A DNA stretch of 64,000 bases from Xylaria sp. FL1777 (taxonomy: Eukaryota > Ascomycota > Sordariomycetes > Xylariales > Xylariaceae): positions 66,823-130,822 of the forward strand of contig MU400556.1 of the NCBI GenBank assembly GCA_022578965.1, read 5' to 3'. Both the position numbers and the translations under genes were made by a program. The notes beneath the pieces are model-generated. The model had not been told where the DNA came from. It saw only the letters and a program-made list of their open reading frames with translations, and did not search any database. Shown in pieces: positions 11,848 to 24,571 of this stretch (position 1 is the first letter of the stretch; every line of letters begins with the position of its first letter).

Positions 11848-14129
11848 AATTCTATACTTACTAGATAATGTAATTATATACGGACGTGCATGAGCTGTCC
11901 GGCTCTCGGAATAGCTCGGCGTTCTAGGGGGAAAAAGCACGTGGGACGTGTAGGATTCTTCGGCTTCAAAAAATAATTGGGGGCCATTAGTCTTGAATGA
12001 CAATTTGGTCAGATTGAGTTACCTTGCTAATTCTCGGATATTATTACCACGGAAAAAAATAACAGTTGACTTAATTCTTGACATAAACCATCACGCTTAT
12101 TAGCTGCTACATATTTTCTCCCTATATGTGTCGATGGATATCATCAGAAAGTAGAGCAGGTTTATATCTCCGGTTTATATCGAACTTATACCGAGATAGG
12201 AATCCTAATGGCGATAGGAGCAGTGCCAAGAGTACTGCCTATCTATCAGCTCCCAACGAGAAGCGGGCCATTGGAGATAGGATCAAAAGTATTGAAAAGT
12301 ATTGGGTGGTGCCTACGTGACACTCATTATCCAAAGAGGAGAGTTCATCACCAGACAGGACGGCTGCCAGCACGGCCCTCGCCGTTGGCGTGGGAAAAAG
12401 TCAGACGTGACCAGCCACAGGTCTGGACCTCGTGATGAGACCCCGAGAATAATAGGAACGGTGGGGCACTACCCTCTTAACGACCTCGTACTAACGAATG
12501 GTATTCTAGCCCTCGTGGTATGAGAAAGGTGCTGACTATGTTGGATGTGAGAAGTCGGTGTGATGCTGGCTGATTTGCTGGTGACTATCTGAAATAGTCA
12601 GGCCGTGCCCTCAAGATTACGTATTCACTCGTTTAAGTTGAAGATTGCTCAAGCTGACCCTAAATGCTGATATGAAGTAAAGAGACGCCTAGATAGTACA
12701 TACTCGAGTGCTTTGTGAACTAGGTACACTATTTCACCAGTCCATGAATCCCGTCCCTACCATACGCTACCTACACTACGCGTATGAATAGGTAGGCTAC
12801 ATTGTAGTATAGATAACCTCGACTGGACCCTTCGGGAGGAAACAGGGGTCCGCTTTTGAACGGATGATAGTGGGGATAAAAGCCACGAATGAGTTAGTGA
12901 TGGAAGTCCAGAGAACAGGAAGAAAGGGAGAAACCGCCTTCTGCCGAATAGCATTGCCTCAGGCTCAGGTTCGACTCAGCACCGCCTTTTTGATGCGAGA
13001 AATAGGATACACAAACACAGACACACACGCGCGCACACGCACAGAAAAAAAAGCACACACACGTACACAGAATCGTATAGGATACCTACCTAGATATAGA
13101 GAGAGATAGGTGGCTATATCCAAGCGCTACACAGACTTATGCATGCTAGGTTGTCTTCAAGGTCACAAAAAGCCACGAGGCATAAAGAAGGATGCGGGCG
13201 CATGCCTAGGTAAATCTGTAATTCTCATGGAAAACAAGAGATTTGATTTGTTTATTTGTTTATTATTTTTATTTTTATTTTTGTTTTTTCCCTTTTTTTT
13301 TTTGAGCTGCCCCATCTCGGGTCGAATGCGCTGTTCAATGAGATGGCCAGAAGCCTAGTCTAGCCTTGCTCTGCTCGGGGATTGAGATGAGGGACCAGCC
13401 CACTTGGCGTGGGTTGAGAAATGAGGGGCAATCTTTGGAGCCCAACTCTGGATAAGAGCCTGCCCGGGTTGCCTTCGCGCAGCGAGCGAGGCAGTGGTGT
13501 GAGCAACACTGCGCGGGCTGCCTTGGGCGTTGTATTACCTTTGGGGTCCAAGGTCTAACTCAGGTCTAAGGTACATGGCGCCGTTTGCAGAGGTAGAGGA
13601 CCGCATGCCTGTACCTCCCACGGCACACCGTGAGACTGGGTGCCTGCTGCATGGTACCTCCCCTCGCGTAAGTATCTGGGTACACGCGTGGGTACCTTTG
13701 TCCCGCTGCTCTCCGCGTGGTTTTGCTCATCAAGTGACCAATGATGCCTTTGTGCTGTCACCACTGCAGTATCGCCCTAGTGCCGGAAGGTGCTGAAACT
13801 CGATAGAAGAAAAGATACGTACCTCTTACCTACACCACACACGTCTCTGACGCACGAGCCAAGCGCCGCGGTGGGCGCTGTAGTGTAGGCGGGCGGGTCT
13901 GGCTTGGGGACCGACCTACTTTCTCCTCCCGCACCCAAACCTCGTTCATTTTGAATGTTCGTAGTCAACCTGATTTCTTGTAAACAACCTCTCCTGTGCT
14001 CTTCATATCTCTTGTTCCTCACACCACCACCGCCAACAACAACACAGATTCGCAACCGCCCTACCCTATCCTTCTTTCTGCCGCCCTTCATCATCCAGAA
14101 CTATCATCGTTTCCCCAGATTAGCCCAAT
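11848..14129. other. 2.3-kb intergenic region with low-complexity tracts
   Basis: No gene that I can support. It contains a CA/CG-rich dinucleotide run (about 13011-13070), a T-rich low-complexity tract (about 13247-13303) and a GC-richer block (13360-13800) with overlapping short frames on both strands. The last 170 bases (about 13950-14125) are CT/CA-rich with CAAC and CACC repeats, typical of the promoter and leader of a highly expressed fungal gene, here 14-3-3. Confidence 0.55.
13247..13303. repeat. T-rich low-complexity tract
   Basis: A run of T-rich units (TTTG, TTTAT, TTTTTA) ends in an uninterrupted T stretch. This is simple sequence without coding potential. It follows a CA-rich microsatellite at about 13011-13070. 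Confidence 0.8.
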
Positions 14130-15365
14130 ATGACCACTGAGGTAAGTTAGGACCCCCCCTTTCTATTAAGCCTACTCGCCGCCTTCGACCGCCTTTGCCT
14201 TCTGGCTTCCTGCTTGGCTTTCTACTCGACGCCTTTATGCATGGAATTTTACATCTCGAATTACATATAACACTCTGTAATTAATCACCGGAATCTGTGC
14301 TGACGTTACTTTTATGATGTAGCGTGAGAGGTATGTGTCTACCTCTAGGCGCCCGCGCGACCCAGCCGCTTCTCCCCCATTCAGCCTCCTTACTAAGTAA
14401 GGTGTCTTTATTCTAACTGCTATATCTCAACAGCAAGACTTTCCTCGCTCGCCTTTGCGAGCAGGCCGAGCGCTACGATGAGATGGTAACCTACATGAAA
14501 GAGGTCGCCAAGCTAGGTGGCGAGCTCAGCGTCGATGAGCGCAACCTACTATCTGTCGCCTACAAGAACGTTGTCGGTACCCGCCGTGCCTCGTGGCGCA
14601 TCATCTCTTCGATTGAGCAGAAGGAAGAATCGAAGGGATCTGATAAGCACGTCACTACCATCCGCGAATACCGAAACAAAATCGAGACCGAGCTCGAGAA
14701 AGTCTGTCAAGATGTTCTGGATGTTCTGGACGATAGCCTGATTCCCAATGCTGCCTCTGGCGAGTCTAAGGTCTTCTACCACAAGATGTTTGTGCCCCCA
14801 TGTCAATGATTAATAGCCAGCAACGGTTACTGATTGTGACGTCCCTATATAGGAAGGGCGACTACCACCGTTATCTTGCGGAGTTTGCGTCTGGGGAGAA
14901 GCGCAAGGTTGCTGCTACCGCTGCCCACGAGGCATACAAGGTGAGTCACTCGTAGATACACTCCTTGAAATTATTACTTCTATAGGGATTGCTAACAATC
15001 GTCTCTAGAGCGCAACCGACGTTGCTCAGACCGAGCTTACCCCCACACATCCTATCCGCCTTGGTCTAGCGCTTAACTTTTCCGTCTTCTACTACGAGAT
15101 TCTCAACTCGCCCGACCGGGCTTGCCATCTTGCCAAGCAGGCCTTCGATGACGCTATTGCCGAGCTTGATTCGTTGTCCGAGGAGTCATACCGTGACAGC
15201 ACACTCATCATGCAGCTGCTGCGAGACAACTTGACCTTGTGGACTTCGTCGGACAGCACTGAGGGTGAGGCTGCCCCCGCCCAGGACGCTCCACCAAAGG
15301 AGGACAAGCCTGCCGAGGAAGCTGAGAAGCCCAAGGAGGACGCCGCTCCTGCTCCCGAGTCCTAA
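14130..15365 (+). CDS. BMH1: 14-3-3 family phosphoprotein-binding adaptor
   Basis: Binds phosphoserine/threonine client proteins as a dimer in signalling and cell-cycle control. Five exons: 14130-14141, 14323-14330, 14434-14787, 14853-14940 and 15009-15365, giving 272 residues. The protein starts [20 protein letters not shown]. Helices 3 and 5 carry the phosphopeptide-binding Lys/Arg/Tyr residues ([31 protein letters not shown]), and [11 protein letters not shown] and [13 protein letters not shown] are intact. The Pro/Glu/Ala-rich C-terminal tail is the variable part of the family. The first coding exon is only 12 bases and the second is an 8-base microexon (CGTGAGAG) encoding R-E plus two bases of S; without it the frame breaks and the conserved RES is lost. 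The third intron uses a GTTTGT donor. Identity is near certain. Confidence 0.96.
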
Positions 15366-16615
15366 TTGGCTCTCCTTTGATATATCCTTGTCGCAGCTGT
15401 AACTGCATGCTCCAAAGGCCTCATAGGTGGCTTGAGTTTCGTCGATACCCAGCTGGCGAAGGATTCGCGGCATTTGGTCGGGAGGAACGGTCGGGAGTTG
15501 GTCTGACGGCAGGGCTGGAAAATGCGAGCTATGATTTCTCCTGTCGCTTTTCCCTCATCAACGATTTTGTCGGTAGAGGCTGCGCCTATAGTATGCCTAT
15601 CTACCTAACTCAACATATGTACGCCTGGGGCCTCTAGCTCAGATACCCTTGATGTGTACTAGGCGAGGATAGGATTGCGTAGTTGAGGTCATGTGGACAC
15701 CTTTTCTTTTATTGTTTTCTCTTTCCTTGTGTCTGATGACGTTGAGATATTTGCACTTTCCTTTGCTTGGTCACCACACGCACTCGGTTCGTTCACAACG
15801 ACCGACGTGATTTTTGCAACGGCCCTCGAGAACCTGGGACACGAATCTCGCCCAGGTGGCAATCCGAGCTGGCTATGCGACAGTTCAGTTTTGCGACGGA
15901 GCCCCTAAGGCTCTGGTGGAGCATAACTAGACTTGGACAGAACCAGTATACGATGTGACGGGTGTGTATGTTACACATTCATCCCTTCAGATGATACGGC
16001 TTTGGCCATGCCCAGAAATAAAAACGAAAAACCTTGAGAGCATACACGCAGATGCAGATAATTTGCCAGTGCACGATTCATTGCAGAAAATGAAGGCTGT
16101 GTTTACCTCTTGCGACTTTTTTTCTTCCCTCTCTCTGAGACTCGGTAGTCTCAGTTTTCACTGTGATCTGGTCGCCTGCAATATGAAAAGTATGTATTAA
16201 CAAGCTAGACACCTCCCTCCAACGAGTACAATAGTGAACATGGGCAACGGCTTTCAGCTTTCGCCTCATATCCGCTGGTGAGGTGTCAGTTGTCTGATGT
16301 TGAAGTCGGTATTATCCTCCCAATTGAATGCATAGGGCTGACAGCCACCTACCGTAATAGGCAAACAACCCACAAACTCCCCGACGTACGTCACTGGGTA
16401 CCTACGCCGCTATTAAAATACTGTGAGGTACATGTACGTAGGACAAGAAAGCACAAGACAGATTGACATTTACAATTACCTTGCATCTACGTCTACTTTT
16501 TTTCATTTCTCGCTAGTCTTTGAACACCCAACCAACCCCACCCATGAACTCCCTCAGAGCATGCGCTTCTGCCTGAATACGCCTCAATGTACTGCTGCTA
16601 TCCTGCTATTCCGGC
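15366..16615. other. Intergenic region between 14-3-3 and synaptojanin-like genes
   Basis: Holds the 3' region of the 14-3-3 gene and the promoter of the phosphatase gene. Short frames are present on both strands but nothing is recognisable. No repeats of note. Confidence 0.55.
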
Positions 16616-19600
16616 ATGGATCAGTATCAGTACCCGTCAACCACTCGAAGTGTCCCTGCTCCTCCTCCAGGAACCGATAACTCCAGCCAGCTCCTGATTC
16701 GCGAATATCCTCACCGCGCCATTGCCATAGTCACGAATTCGCATGCCCTCGTTTTCAGACATTCGCCCACTACCAGCGAGGCCGTTGCCGATGGCTCGCT
16801 TGCCTCGGTCCTTTCGTCGCGGCCCCGTGGCGGTAGCGAGCCTCCCGCATCGAAATGCATGGTCGAGTTTTCGCCTGTGTCGCGAAGTCTGTTGAGCGAC
16901 TTCCGGCCCCTTATTCCCCGTCCTATATACGGAACATTGGGTCTCATATCGATCAACCAGGATGTTTTCCTGTGCGTAATCACCCAAGCGTCGCGGGTGG
17001 CAACCTTGCGACCCGGCGAAACCGTCGAGAAGATCGTCTCTGTTGAATTCTTCTGTCTAAACACGGCCGACTACGATAATGTCATTTCGCTGAACCCATA
17101 CGAAGCCGACTTCTCCGACTCGACTTCGGCGTACGGTCAGAATCTGGGTCGCCGAGAAGGCGAGATAGAGTACCCATATTACGAATTACAAAAGCTACTG
17201 AGCAATGGGAGTTTTTATTATAGCACGGACTTCGACCTTACGAATAGATTACAAGATAGGTCAGTTTGCACGTCCACCAAGATTTTGATGTCTGGGACAC
17301 GTTGCATGTCCAAACATCGCTTCAGCCGCTACAGGCCCCAACTTACACCCTCCTAGGCCTGTAGATTCAGACACCTTTGATATTGATAATTTCGACGATG
17401 CTTTCCTATGGAACTCGTTCATGATCAATCCGCTCGTTCAATTCCGATCTCGACTCGTAGCACACGAACGCGAGGCCCTAGATGTGTCAAGAATTCTAAC
17501 TTCTGCTATACGAGGATTCTGTTTGACCATGACGATCCCGCAGGCTTCTGCGCCATTACGTGACTCCAACTCCGGCCTTCCTTCTTACCTGACCGTCATC
17601 TCACGCCTATCATGTAAGCGAGCGGGCACTCGTTTCAACAGTCGTGGAATTGATGATGACGGTCACGTTGCAAATTTTGTCGAGACCGAGACTATATATT
17701 GGAGCCCGCCCGGTGTCCTTTTCTCTTATGCCCAGGTTCGTGGCTCAGTACCAGTGTTCTGGGAACAGAGCGCTGGGCTTATCCCTGGGCAGCAAAAGAT
17801 CACAGTAACGCGGTCTGCGGATGGGACGCAACCGGCGTTTAATAGACATTTCGAGGACCTTGAAAAAGCATACGGCGCAGTCCACGTGGTCAATTTGCTA
17901 AGCGCAGCGAAACCTGGTGAGGCTGAGCTCACAAAGTTGTTCCACTATGGTATAGATCATTGCCCTCTTAGTCGCCCTGATCAGTCAAATTCTTCTGATC
18001 ACGCCTTGTTACGGGAGACAGATTATGATTTTCATGCAGAGACTAAAGTTGTTGGGTACGAAGCAGCAAATGAGATCCGTCGGTACATTGAGAATTCTGC
18101 CGACGGGTTTGCATATTATCTAGCGGAACAAACAGACGATATGGCAGATTTCGCAAATGAATCGAAGAATGACGTACGTATAGTAGTCGTTCTACAGCAA
18201 GAAGGTGTTTTTCGGACAAATTGTTTAGACTGTTTAGACAGGACAAATCTAATCCAAACGCTCATATCGCAAATGGCTGTAGAAGCGTTCCTTGGTCACC
18301 GAGACAAATATGCTGCTTCCGATTTCTGGATGAGGCATTCCACACTCTGGGCCGACAATGGCGACGCTCTCTCGAGGATATACGCAGGAACGGGTGCTTT
18401 AAAATCGTCCTTTACAAGACATGGAAAGATGTCGTTGGCCGGTGCTTTCGCGGACGCACGCAAGAGCGCGACGAGGCTCTATATCAACAACTTCACCGAT
18501 AAGGCCAGACAAAACACAATTGATATGCTATTGGGGAGGTTGGTGGGCCAGATACCTGTCCATCTCTTTGATCCTATCAGTGACTTCGTTTCTATGGAGC
18601 TTAGCAAGCGTAGCTCCGAGTTTTCCTCGACAGAGTCCATTACCGTGTAAGTTAAGACCGCCGTGACAATACCTTAAAGCACACAAAGACTAACGTCTCA
18701 CAGATGGGTTGGTACCTTTAACCTTAATGGACGCACCACTGGAATTGATGATGACCTATCACCTTGGCTCTGGCCACGTGAACTTGGTACAACTGAGCCA
18801 GAGATATTTGCTGTGGGATTCCAAGAGATCGTTGAGTTAAGTGCTCAACAGATCATGAACAGTGACCCAACAAGAAAACAGCAATGGGAAAAGGCAATCA
18901 AGAAAATATTGAATTCTCGTGTTAAAAGAACCGGGGGTGAGAGATATGTTCTATTGCGAAGTGGACAATTAGTAGGAGCTGCTCTATGCATCTTTGTTAA
19001 GGCTTCCGTGCTTCCTAAGATTAAGAATGTTGAGGGCAGCGTTAAGAAAACTGGCTTGTCTGGCATTGCCGGAAATAAGGGTGCTGTGGCCATCCGGATG
19101 GAATATGCAAGCACTCAGCTGTGCTTTGTAACAGCTCATCTGGCTGCTGGATTTTCCAACTACGACGAAAGAAATAGAGATTATGCTACTATACATAACG
19201 GGTTAAGATTTCAAAGAAACAGGGGCATTGATGATCACGGTATGTCAAATTCTGCTGAAAGTCAACTCTCACTAATCCTTTTGCCAGATACCGTCATATG
19301 GATGGGTGATTTCAATTATCGTATTGGTTTATCTCATGAGAGAGCAATGGATCTTGTTAAGCACCAGGATTTAGAGAAGCTCTACGAGAATGACCAGGTA
19401 CGTCAGCATACTTGCGATGTCAAGCTTTTAGACTTACCGTTTATAGCTGAACCTCCAAATGGTTGCTGGGCTTTCGTTTCAATACTATTCCGAAGCCAGG
19501 ATTACTTTTATGCCCACATATAAGTTCGACGTTGGTACGGATCGATATGACACCTCGTAAGTTCTCTTCGCAAGACTCCATGGCTTCTGCTTATATTCTC

Positions 19601-20955
19601 CCAGTGAAAAGGCACGTATTCCCGCCTGGACAGATCGTATTTTACGCAAGGGCGTCAATATTAGACAATTGTCCTACAATTCCGCACCTCTGCTTTTCTC
19701 TGATCACCGCCCTGTATTTGCAACCTTTCAGTGCACCGTAAATATCGTGGACGAAGCTCTCCGCCAGCGTATAAGCCGTCAGCTATACGAGCGCCGCAAA
19801 GCTGAAGTAGGGCATACGGCAGCGATTATAGACGCTGAGGATTCAGAAGATGACGAAGACCTCATTGGGTATGATCCGATCGAACCGGGTCTCCCCCCAG
19901 CCAGCTCGGATCAACAGAGGTGGTGGCTTGAAAATGGGAAAATGGCCAAATCCGTTGTCGCTGCGCCAAGGTCGATAAACGGTGGTAGTGAATATTCCTC
20001 CGTAATCCTGAACCCAAACCGTCCATCGAACCCGTTTAGCGCTACAGAGGAACCTGATTGGGTTGCGGTACCTCGGGCCAACTCGAGACTGTCATCATTT
20101 TCATCCAGTATATCGAGCTCGCCATATGAACACATCAACCACTCTACACTCTTATCCACGTCTGCTTCTAGCCCCATCCCTAGAAAGCCTCCTCCTGCGT
20201 TCGATTCCACAGCCGTAACGCCTAAGTCCAGTAGAACGAGTCTGCCTGATGAACTAGGTAATGGAATAACTCGAAAGAACGATGCTCCCCCGCCACCGCT
20301 TCCTAGGAGGCAAACTAATACGTCTACAAGTCAATCATCAAGCATTGCTTCGACCCCAAGATCTCTAGCTATCCCGCAAGCGTCAGGAGCCAGTTTATCC
20401 TCAGCGCATCCCAGATCAGTATCATCCTCCTCACAAATTTCCAACAAATCTTCTAAAACCCCACCTCCTATTGCTAGGAAGCCCGCTCATCTGACATCGA
20501 TATCACCTATAAGCCCATCGTTGTCTGAGAACGGCAAGTCCGACTCGCTTGACGTTCGGATACTAAAGCCACAGTTGCCTCATCGAAAGACAAGCAACAT
20601 CTCTGACCTGACATCGCGGTCCGAAGCCAACGGGACCGGAGTACCGACCGGAGGGATGCAGAAAATGAAGTCTTCCCAACCCGTCTCGGGAATGACTGGG
20701 CCAAGTAGGGTTTCCACTTATCCAAGTTCCTCAATATCATCAAGTAGCATGAGTGTGCCTAGCCTGGGAATGGATGAACGAAGGCCAGCTCTCCCAATAA
20801 GACCACACCAGCAACAACCGCAGGCATCTCGCCCACAACTAATAGCACAGCCAAGGAAACCAGTTCCATTCGCAACCGAGAAACCAACCGTAGACCTTCT
20901 TGGACCCGATATTGATGGCGAGATGGACGGCTGGGAAACGTTGAAGCCAAGGTAG
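16616..20955 (+). CDS. INP53: Synaptojanin-like inositol polyphosphate phosphatase (Sac + 5-phosphatase)
   Basis: Removes phosphates from membrane phosphoinositides, coupling endocytosis, actin and Golgi traffic. Six exons: 16616-17259, 17357-18646, 18704-19239, 19288-19397, 19447-19556 and 19605-20955, encoding 1346 residues. An N-terminal Sac1-type domain carries an intact C-x5-R-T signature (NCLDCLDRTN, Cys507 to Arg513), so it should be active, unlike yeast Inp51 whose Sac domain is inactive. The type II 5-phosphatase domain starts at WVGTFNLNG and contains both catalytic motifs, WMGDFNYR (about 828-835) and PAWTDRIL (about 903-910), plus FSDHRPV. The final 400 residues are a Ser/Pro-rich disordered tail with proline motifs (PPPIARKP, PPPPLPRR) suited to SH3-domain binding, as in yeast Inp52/Inp53. 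Which paralogue it corresponds to is an inference from the intact Sac motif. Confidence 0.95.
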
Positions 20956-22036
20956 ACATACTGAAAGCTAAGCGGATTAGCTCGGATTGTTGGATTGAAA
21001 AACGGTTTGTATTGACCAATGTTAACGTTAGCTAAGGTATAAAAACAATAAAAGGAGGCTTGCGTGTTACTCTACGATGACAGTCGCAATAGCACGAGAA
21101 AATTATACGTCTTAGTGCCAAATATGACAAATCTGTGATATTTTTGATTGTGCTGAGCCTAATGTTCTTTAGAGATGCTCCCATTATCGAAATATCGGCC
21201 ACCTAAATCTGCCTGCATAACCAACTTGAAGGAGGGAGGCGATGCTAGAGTTTCAACTGAGATCCTTCTATTTCATGCGACTTAAAAAGGTCATGTACCT
21301 AGGGTAACATCGCGGTAAGACTTCTATACCGTAGTTTATTTATTTCCCTTTTTGGAATAAAAAAGGAAAAAGAAAAAGAAAATTGACTACCTTACTTGTT
21401 GGTCTAGCTTTACCGCTACTTTGAGACACTGCGATCTCGCTCACGATGCGTTGTGGTAATTATTACCGCCCATTTCATACATAGGCTTCTGCGATCAGCA
21501 TAGATAGATACCTGAGGTATAAAATCTGAGCAGATAGGTAGTAACAGTTCCTCTCATCCCTTATTGCCGCTTTTCCAGGGTTATGACCGTGGTTATTTCC
21601 TTGACGTCACCCCAATCTCACAAAATTTGCAACTTCGATCTCGCTTAATTGTTATCTGAAATTGCAAACCTCAATTTGTACTCGTTGGCGTCTACCTATA
21701 CCCGGGTTTGCATAAAAGCGCCCGTAAGGATTTTTGCTTACTCTGCATGACTCGATGCTGCACCTATCCCTCAACCTCTCCCATAAACCAGTAATTCATC
21801 GCTAGATTAATTCCGAGTTAGACGATACTACAGCATATTCTCATCCGACGCGAGCGCCTCCAATACGTATGGAAGTACACGCCGTGTCACCGCGACGAGG
21901 AAAACATTGGATCCTGGGAGGGCGGCGATCCAACTAAGGCTAGCGATACGGCGATGAAATAGGCGCGCACGACTACCGACACTACGGCAGTTTCGAATAC
22001 GCCTCATGCACCCCTGGCAAGGCTTTCGAGGACAAG
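20956..22036. other. Intergenic region with an open frame near its right end
   Basis: No gene is supported up to about 21,940. A purine-rich run lies at about 21356-21383. From about 21948 to 22036 the frame of the Pro-Glu-repeat protein is already open (residues reading HDYRHYG and FEYASCTPGKAF), so that gene could begin upstream by way of an unrecognised exon. Confidence 0.5.
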
Positions 22037-22816
22037 ATGGTGAATTCTGCGGAAACGCCGAAGCCGGAGCCGGAGCCAGAACCTGAGCCTGAGCCGGAGC
22101 CTGAACCGGAACCGGAACCAGAGCCAGACTCAGACTCAAGCGGTGGCCTATCTGTGGAATTCAATCCCATCGACATATGGCGAAGTGAGGTGATCGCTGC
22201 TCCTCAATACTGCGTGTGTTCAGCACCCACCACGCACACTACAGCATCAAAGCTGCGCGCTATTTATAGAAGGAGCGTAGCCAAGCTCGAAACCTATAAC
22301 CCGCTGACTAAGCAGAGAGAGCACCCATCCGGTCCGAATAGTCGCAGCGCCCGGTCACGAAAGAGACCAGGTGATCATTGCCCCGTGTGTGCATTACCTA
22401 CCGGCGGCGTCCGGTACAAGTCGTTCAATAGTGAATGCTCCGGCCTTGTGCGACCAAGGAGCACCTCGCCAGCGTCCGGCGGCAAACACCAGGATGAGGA
22501 CAGACAAATGAAAGACAAGGGGGACGGCGCACTCAAGAGAATATCGCGGGTGTTCCAGCCCACGAAGGAACACAACTGCCAGCTCCCACTGGTGGAACTT
22601 AGCGAGCTGTCGAGGAAGCATGGCACCGAGATGTACAAGCACCTGCGTGTTGAGACGGGCCCGAAGGACAGGTCCGACTACGGCGATCACGGTGACACTA
22701 GTAGCGCCAGTAGTAATGACGATCGCAACAGGCCGAGGACCAGCGTCGCTAAGACCGTCGCGAGACTGCATAGGGCGCAGCAGCTGCTCGACAAGGACTC
22801 TCAACCCCAGGAATAG
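22037..22816 (+). CDS. Orphan protein with N-terminal Pro-Glu repeat
   Basis: An open frame of 259 codons. After nine residues comes a run of ten Pro-Glu pairs followed by PDSDSSGG; all four Pro codon endings A/G/T and both Glu codons are mixed, so the protein repeat is better preserved than the DNA repeat. The rest is hydrophilic, basic and probably disordered, with isolated Cys pairs (YCVCSAP, CPVCALP) that could bind metal but do not form a recognised finger. I do not recognise the family. The frame is open about 90 bases upstream of this ATG, so the true start may lie in an upstream exon. The same repeat produces a Ser-Gly repeat frame on the minus strand, which I regard as a shadow. Confidence 0.45.
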   Translation: MVNSAETPKPEPEPEPEPEPEPEPEPEPEPDSDSSGGLSVEFNPIDIWRSEVIAAPQYCVCSAPTTHTTASKLRAIYRRSVAKLETYNPLTKQREHPSGPNSRSARSRKRPGDHCPVCALPTGGVRYKSFNSECSGLVRPRSTSPASGGKHQDEDRQMKDKGDGALKRISRVFQPTKEHNCQLPLVELSELSRKHGTEMYKHLRVETGPKDRSDYGDHGDTSSASSNDDRNRPRTSVAKTVARLHRAQQLLDKDSQPQE

Positions 22817-24571
22817 CTGGTATTTTATCAAAACCTGGCATCATATACTACGGACAACCGAACATATCTCTCTAGCTCTTTGACGAGCCATGTCGAAAAC
22901 GCGTTGGACGCGGCACAGTTATGCTACGAGATGGTCCCTCGGGGAAGTTTGAATGTCGAGATACAGCTTTAGAGGCTGTATCCATAGGTCTACTGGGAAA
23001 AGGGAGAAAAAGAAAAGAAAAAGAACACTTTGAGATGATGAGGACATATGATCACCACGCACGCACATTCAGATAGCGATAGGATAACGGGGACGATGCA
23101 TGGATATCTCTTTGCAGCAGCCTTCAAGTGATAGCAAGCGTTATATCATTATTATGACAGAAAATTTGAATTTGCCTATTGCTCAGCGGTTTTGGGAGAA
23201 ATTTGGCATAGGTAGAAATAGAGTTGAGCTTCGTTAGTATGGCTATCTCTCATTTTTGGTATCGAGACTGCGATGTGCCTCTTATAAATATTCAATATAG
23301 TTAATGGTAATTCAGGATTGATAGATCATAGCATTGTTGAATGTGTGCTTCGTACTCTTCAAATCGACTATTGTCTTGAATGCGTACCTAGATAATAGCG
23401 CATCGCGAAATACTGATTATCACAGACAGCACTTGAAATTGAGAAAAGACATGTGTGTAAGTATGAGTTGTGCTTGTGCGAAGGGGAGGATTATAAGCAT
23501 GGTGATGTAGTATAGGTAGTAAGGCCTCAGATTAGATATTTGAGATCATTTCCAAAACATGTTTGGATATCCCTCTTCCTATCATTGAATATTATATGGG
23601 GTATCATCACCGGCCTGGTTTTATAAATTTTCCTGACTTTTGCGCCTACCATCTTTGGTACTTCAGCAGATAGTGGGAAGGTAGTTGACAAAACCTTACC
23701 TTCCAAGTTCGCAATGCACTTGCAGGCGTATTGGTATTTTGTTTCTCACAGTACAACGGTGCAAGGACGGTAGCTTTGTTCTAGAAGTACCTACCTCAGG
23801 GAAGAAGGAGGGAGAAGTCCTGTGGTGTCGCCGGCCAAAAGCTTATGCCTTGATTGTGTGCATTGAAGAAGGAACCTTGGAATGATCGCTTCTGATGAAG
23901 AGGAAAGAAAAAAGCTGCATACACCTCACAATAAGACGCCACTAACCTAGAAGAGAAGTGGACCTGACCGTGTTAATCGACGTGCCTGATACTGTGGAAA
24001 AGTCTCAGCGCACGAGCCACGAGTTCCACGCTACCTAATGCAATGCTGTTGCGCTAGCCTCTCCGGAGTCACGGTCATCACAAGCCAGCCTTGGAATTTC
24101 TGCACATCATCCTCCATCTGTCGCGTTACAGGCTCTGCAGCCTTGCTCCTCGGCTCATCGTTATATCACATCCACCATTCTTACCCATCTCCATCTGGCT
24201 ACCTCGCAATTAACCAAGAATATTGCTATCTCTAGTAGTATCGAATCACATCCCTTGTCCTGGTTTCCATCTGCCTAGCGACTGTTATCTCCTCTGGCGC
24301 ATTCCCTTGAAAACGGCCTTATCCGAGTCTCTTGGTCACCATATATCTGTTTCTCGTCTTCGACATATCTTGCACCCTCTCGTGGCTTTTGATTTTCGAA
24401 TAGGGTTGCCACTCTATTGTCGCCGAGTAGTCGATTTGGCTCGATCGCGCGCCTGAAGAAACAGTCTTAATCGTAACTAGTCCAGTGGAAACCTCGACTC
24501 TTACCTTGTCCATCGTCCAGCGTACCAGCTCCCTCATCCATCCTCAGCCACACTTTCTGTTTTCTCCAACG
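22817..24571. other. Intergenic region upstream of PRP39
   Basis: About 1.75 kb with no supportable gene. An A/G-rich purine run lies at about 22996-23028. Only short, unrelated frames occur. The last 300 bases are CT-rich and look like promoter and leader of the PRP39 gene. Confidence 0.55.

Noticed and set aside
21982..22176. Ser-Gly repeat frame on the minus strand
   Set aside because: Complement of the Pro-Glu repeat; the plus frame is longer and continues into non-repetitive sequence.
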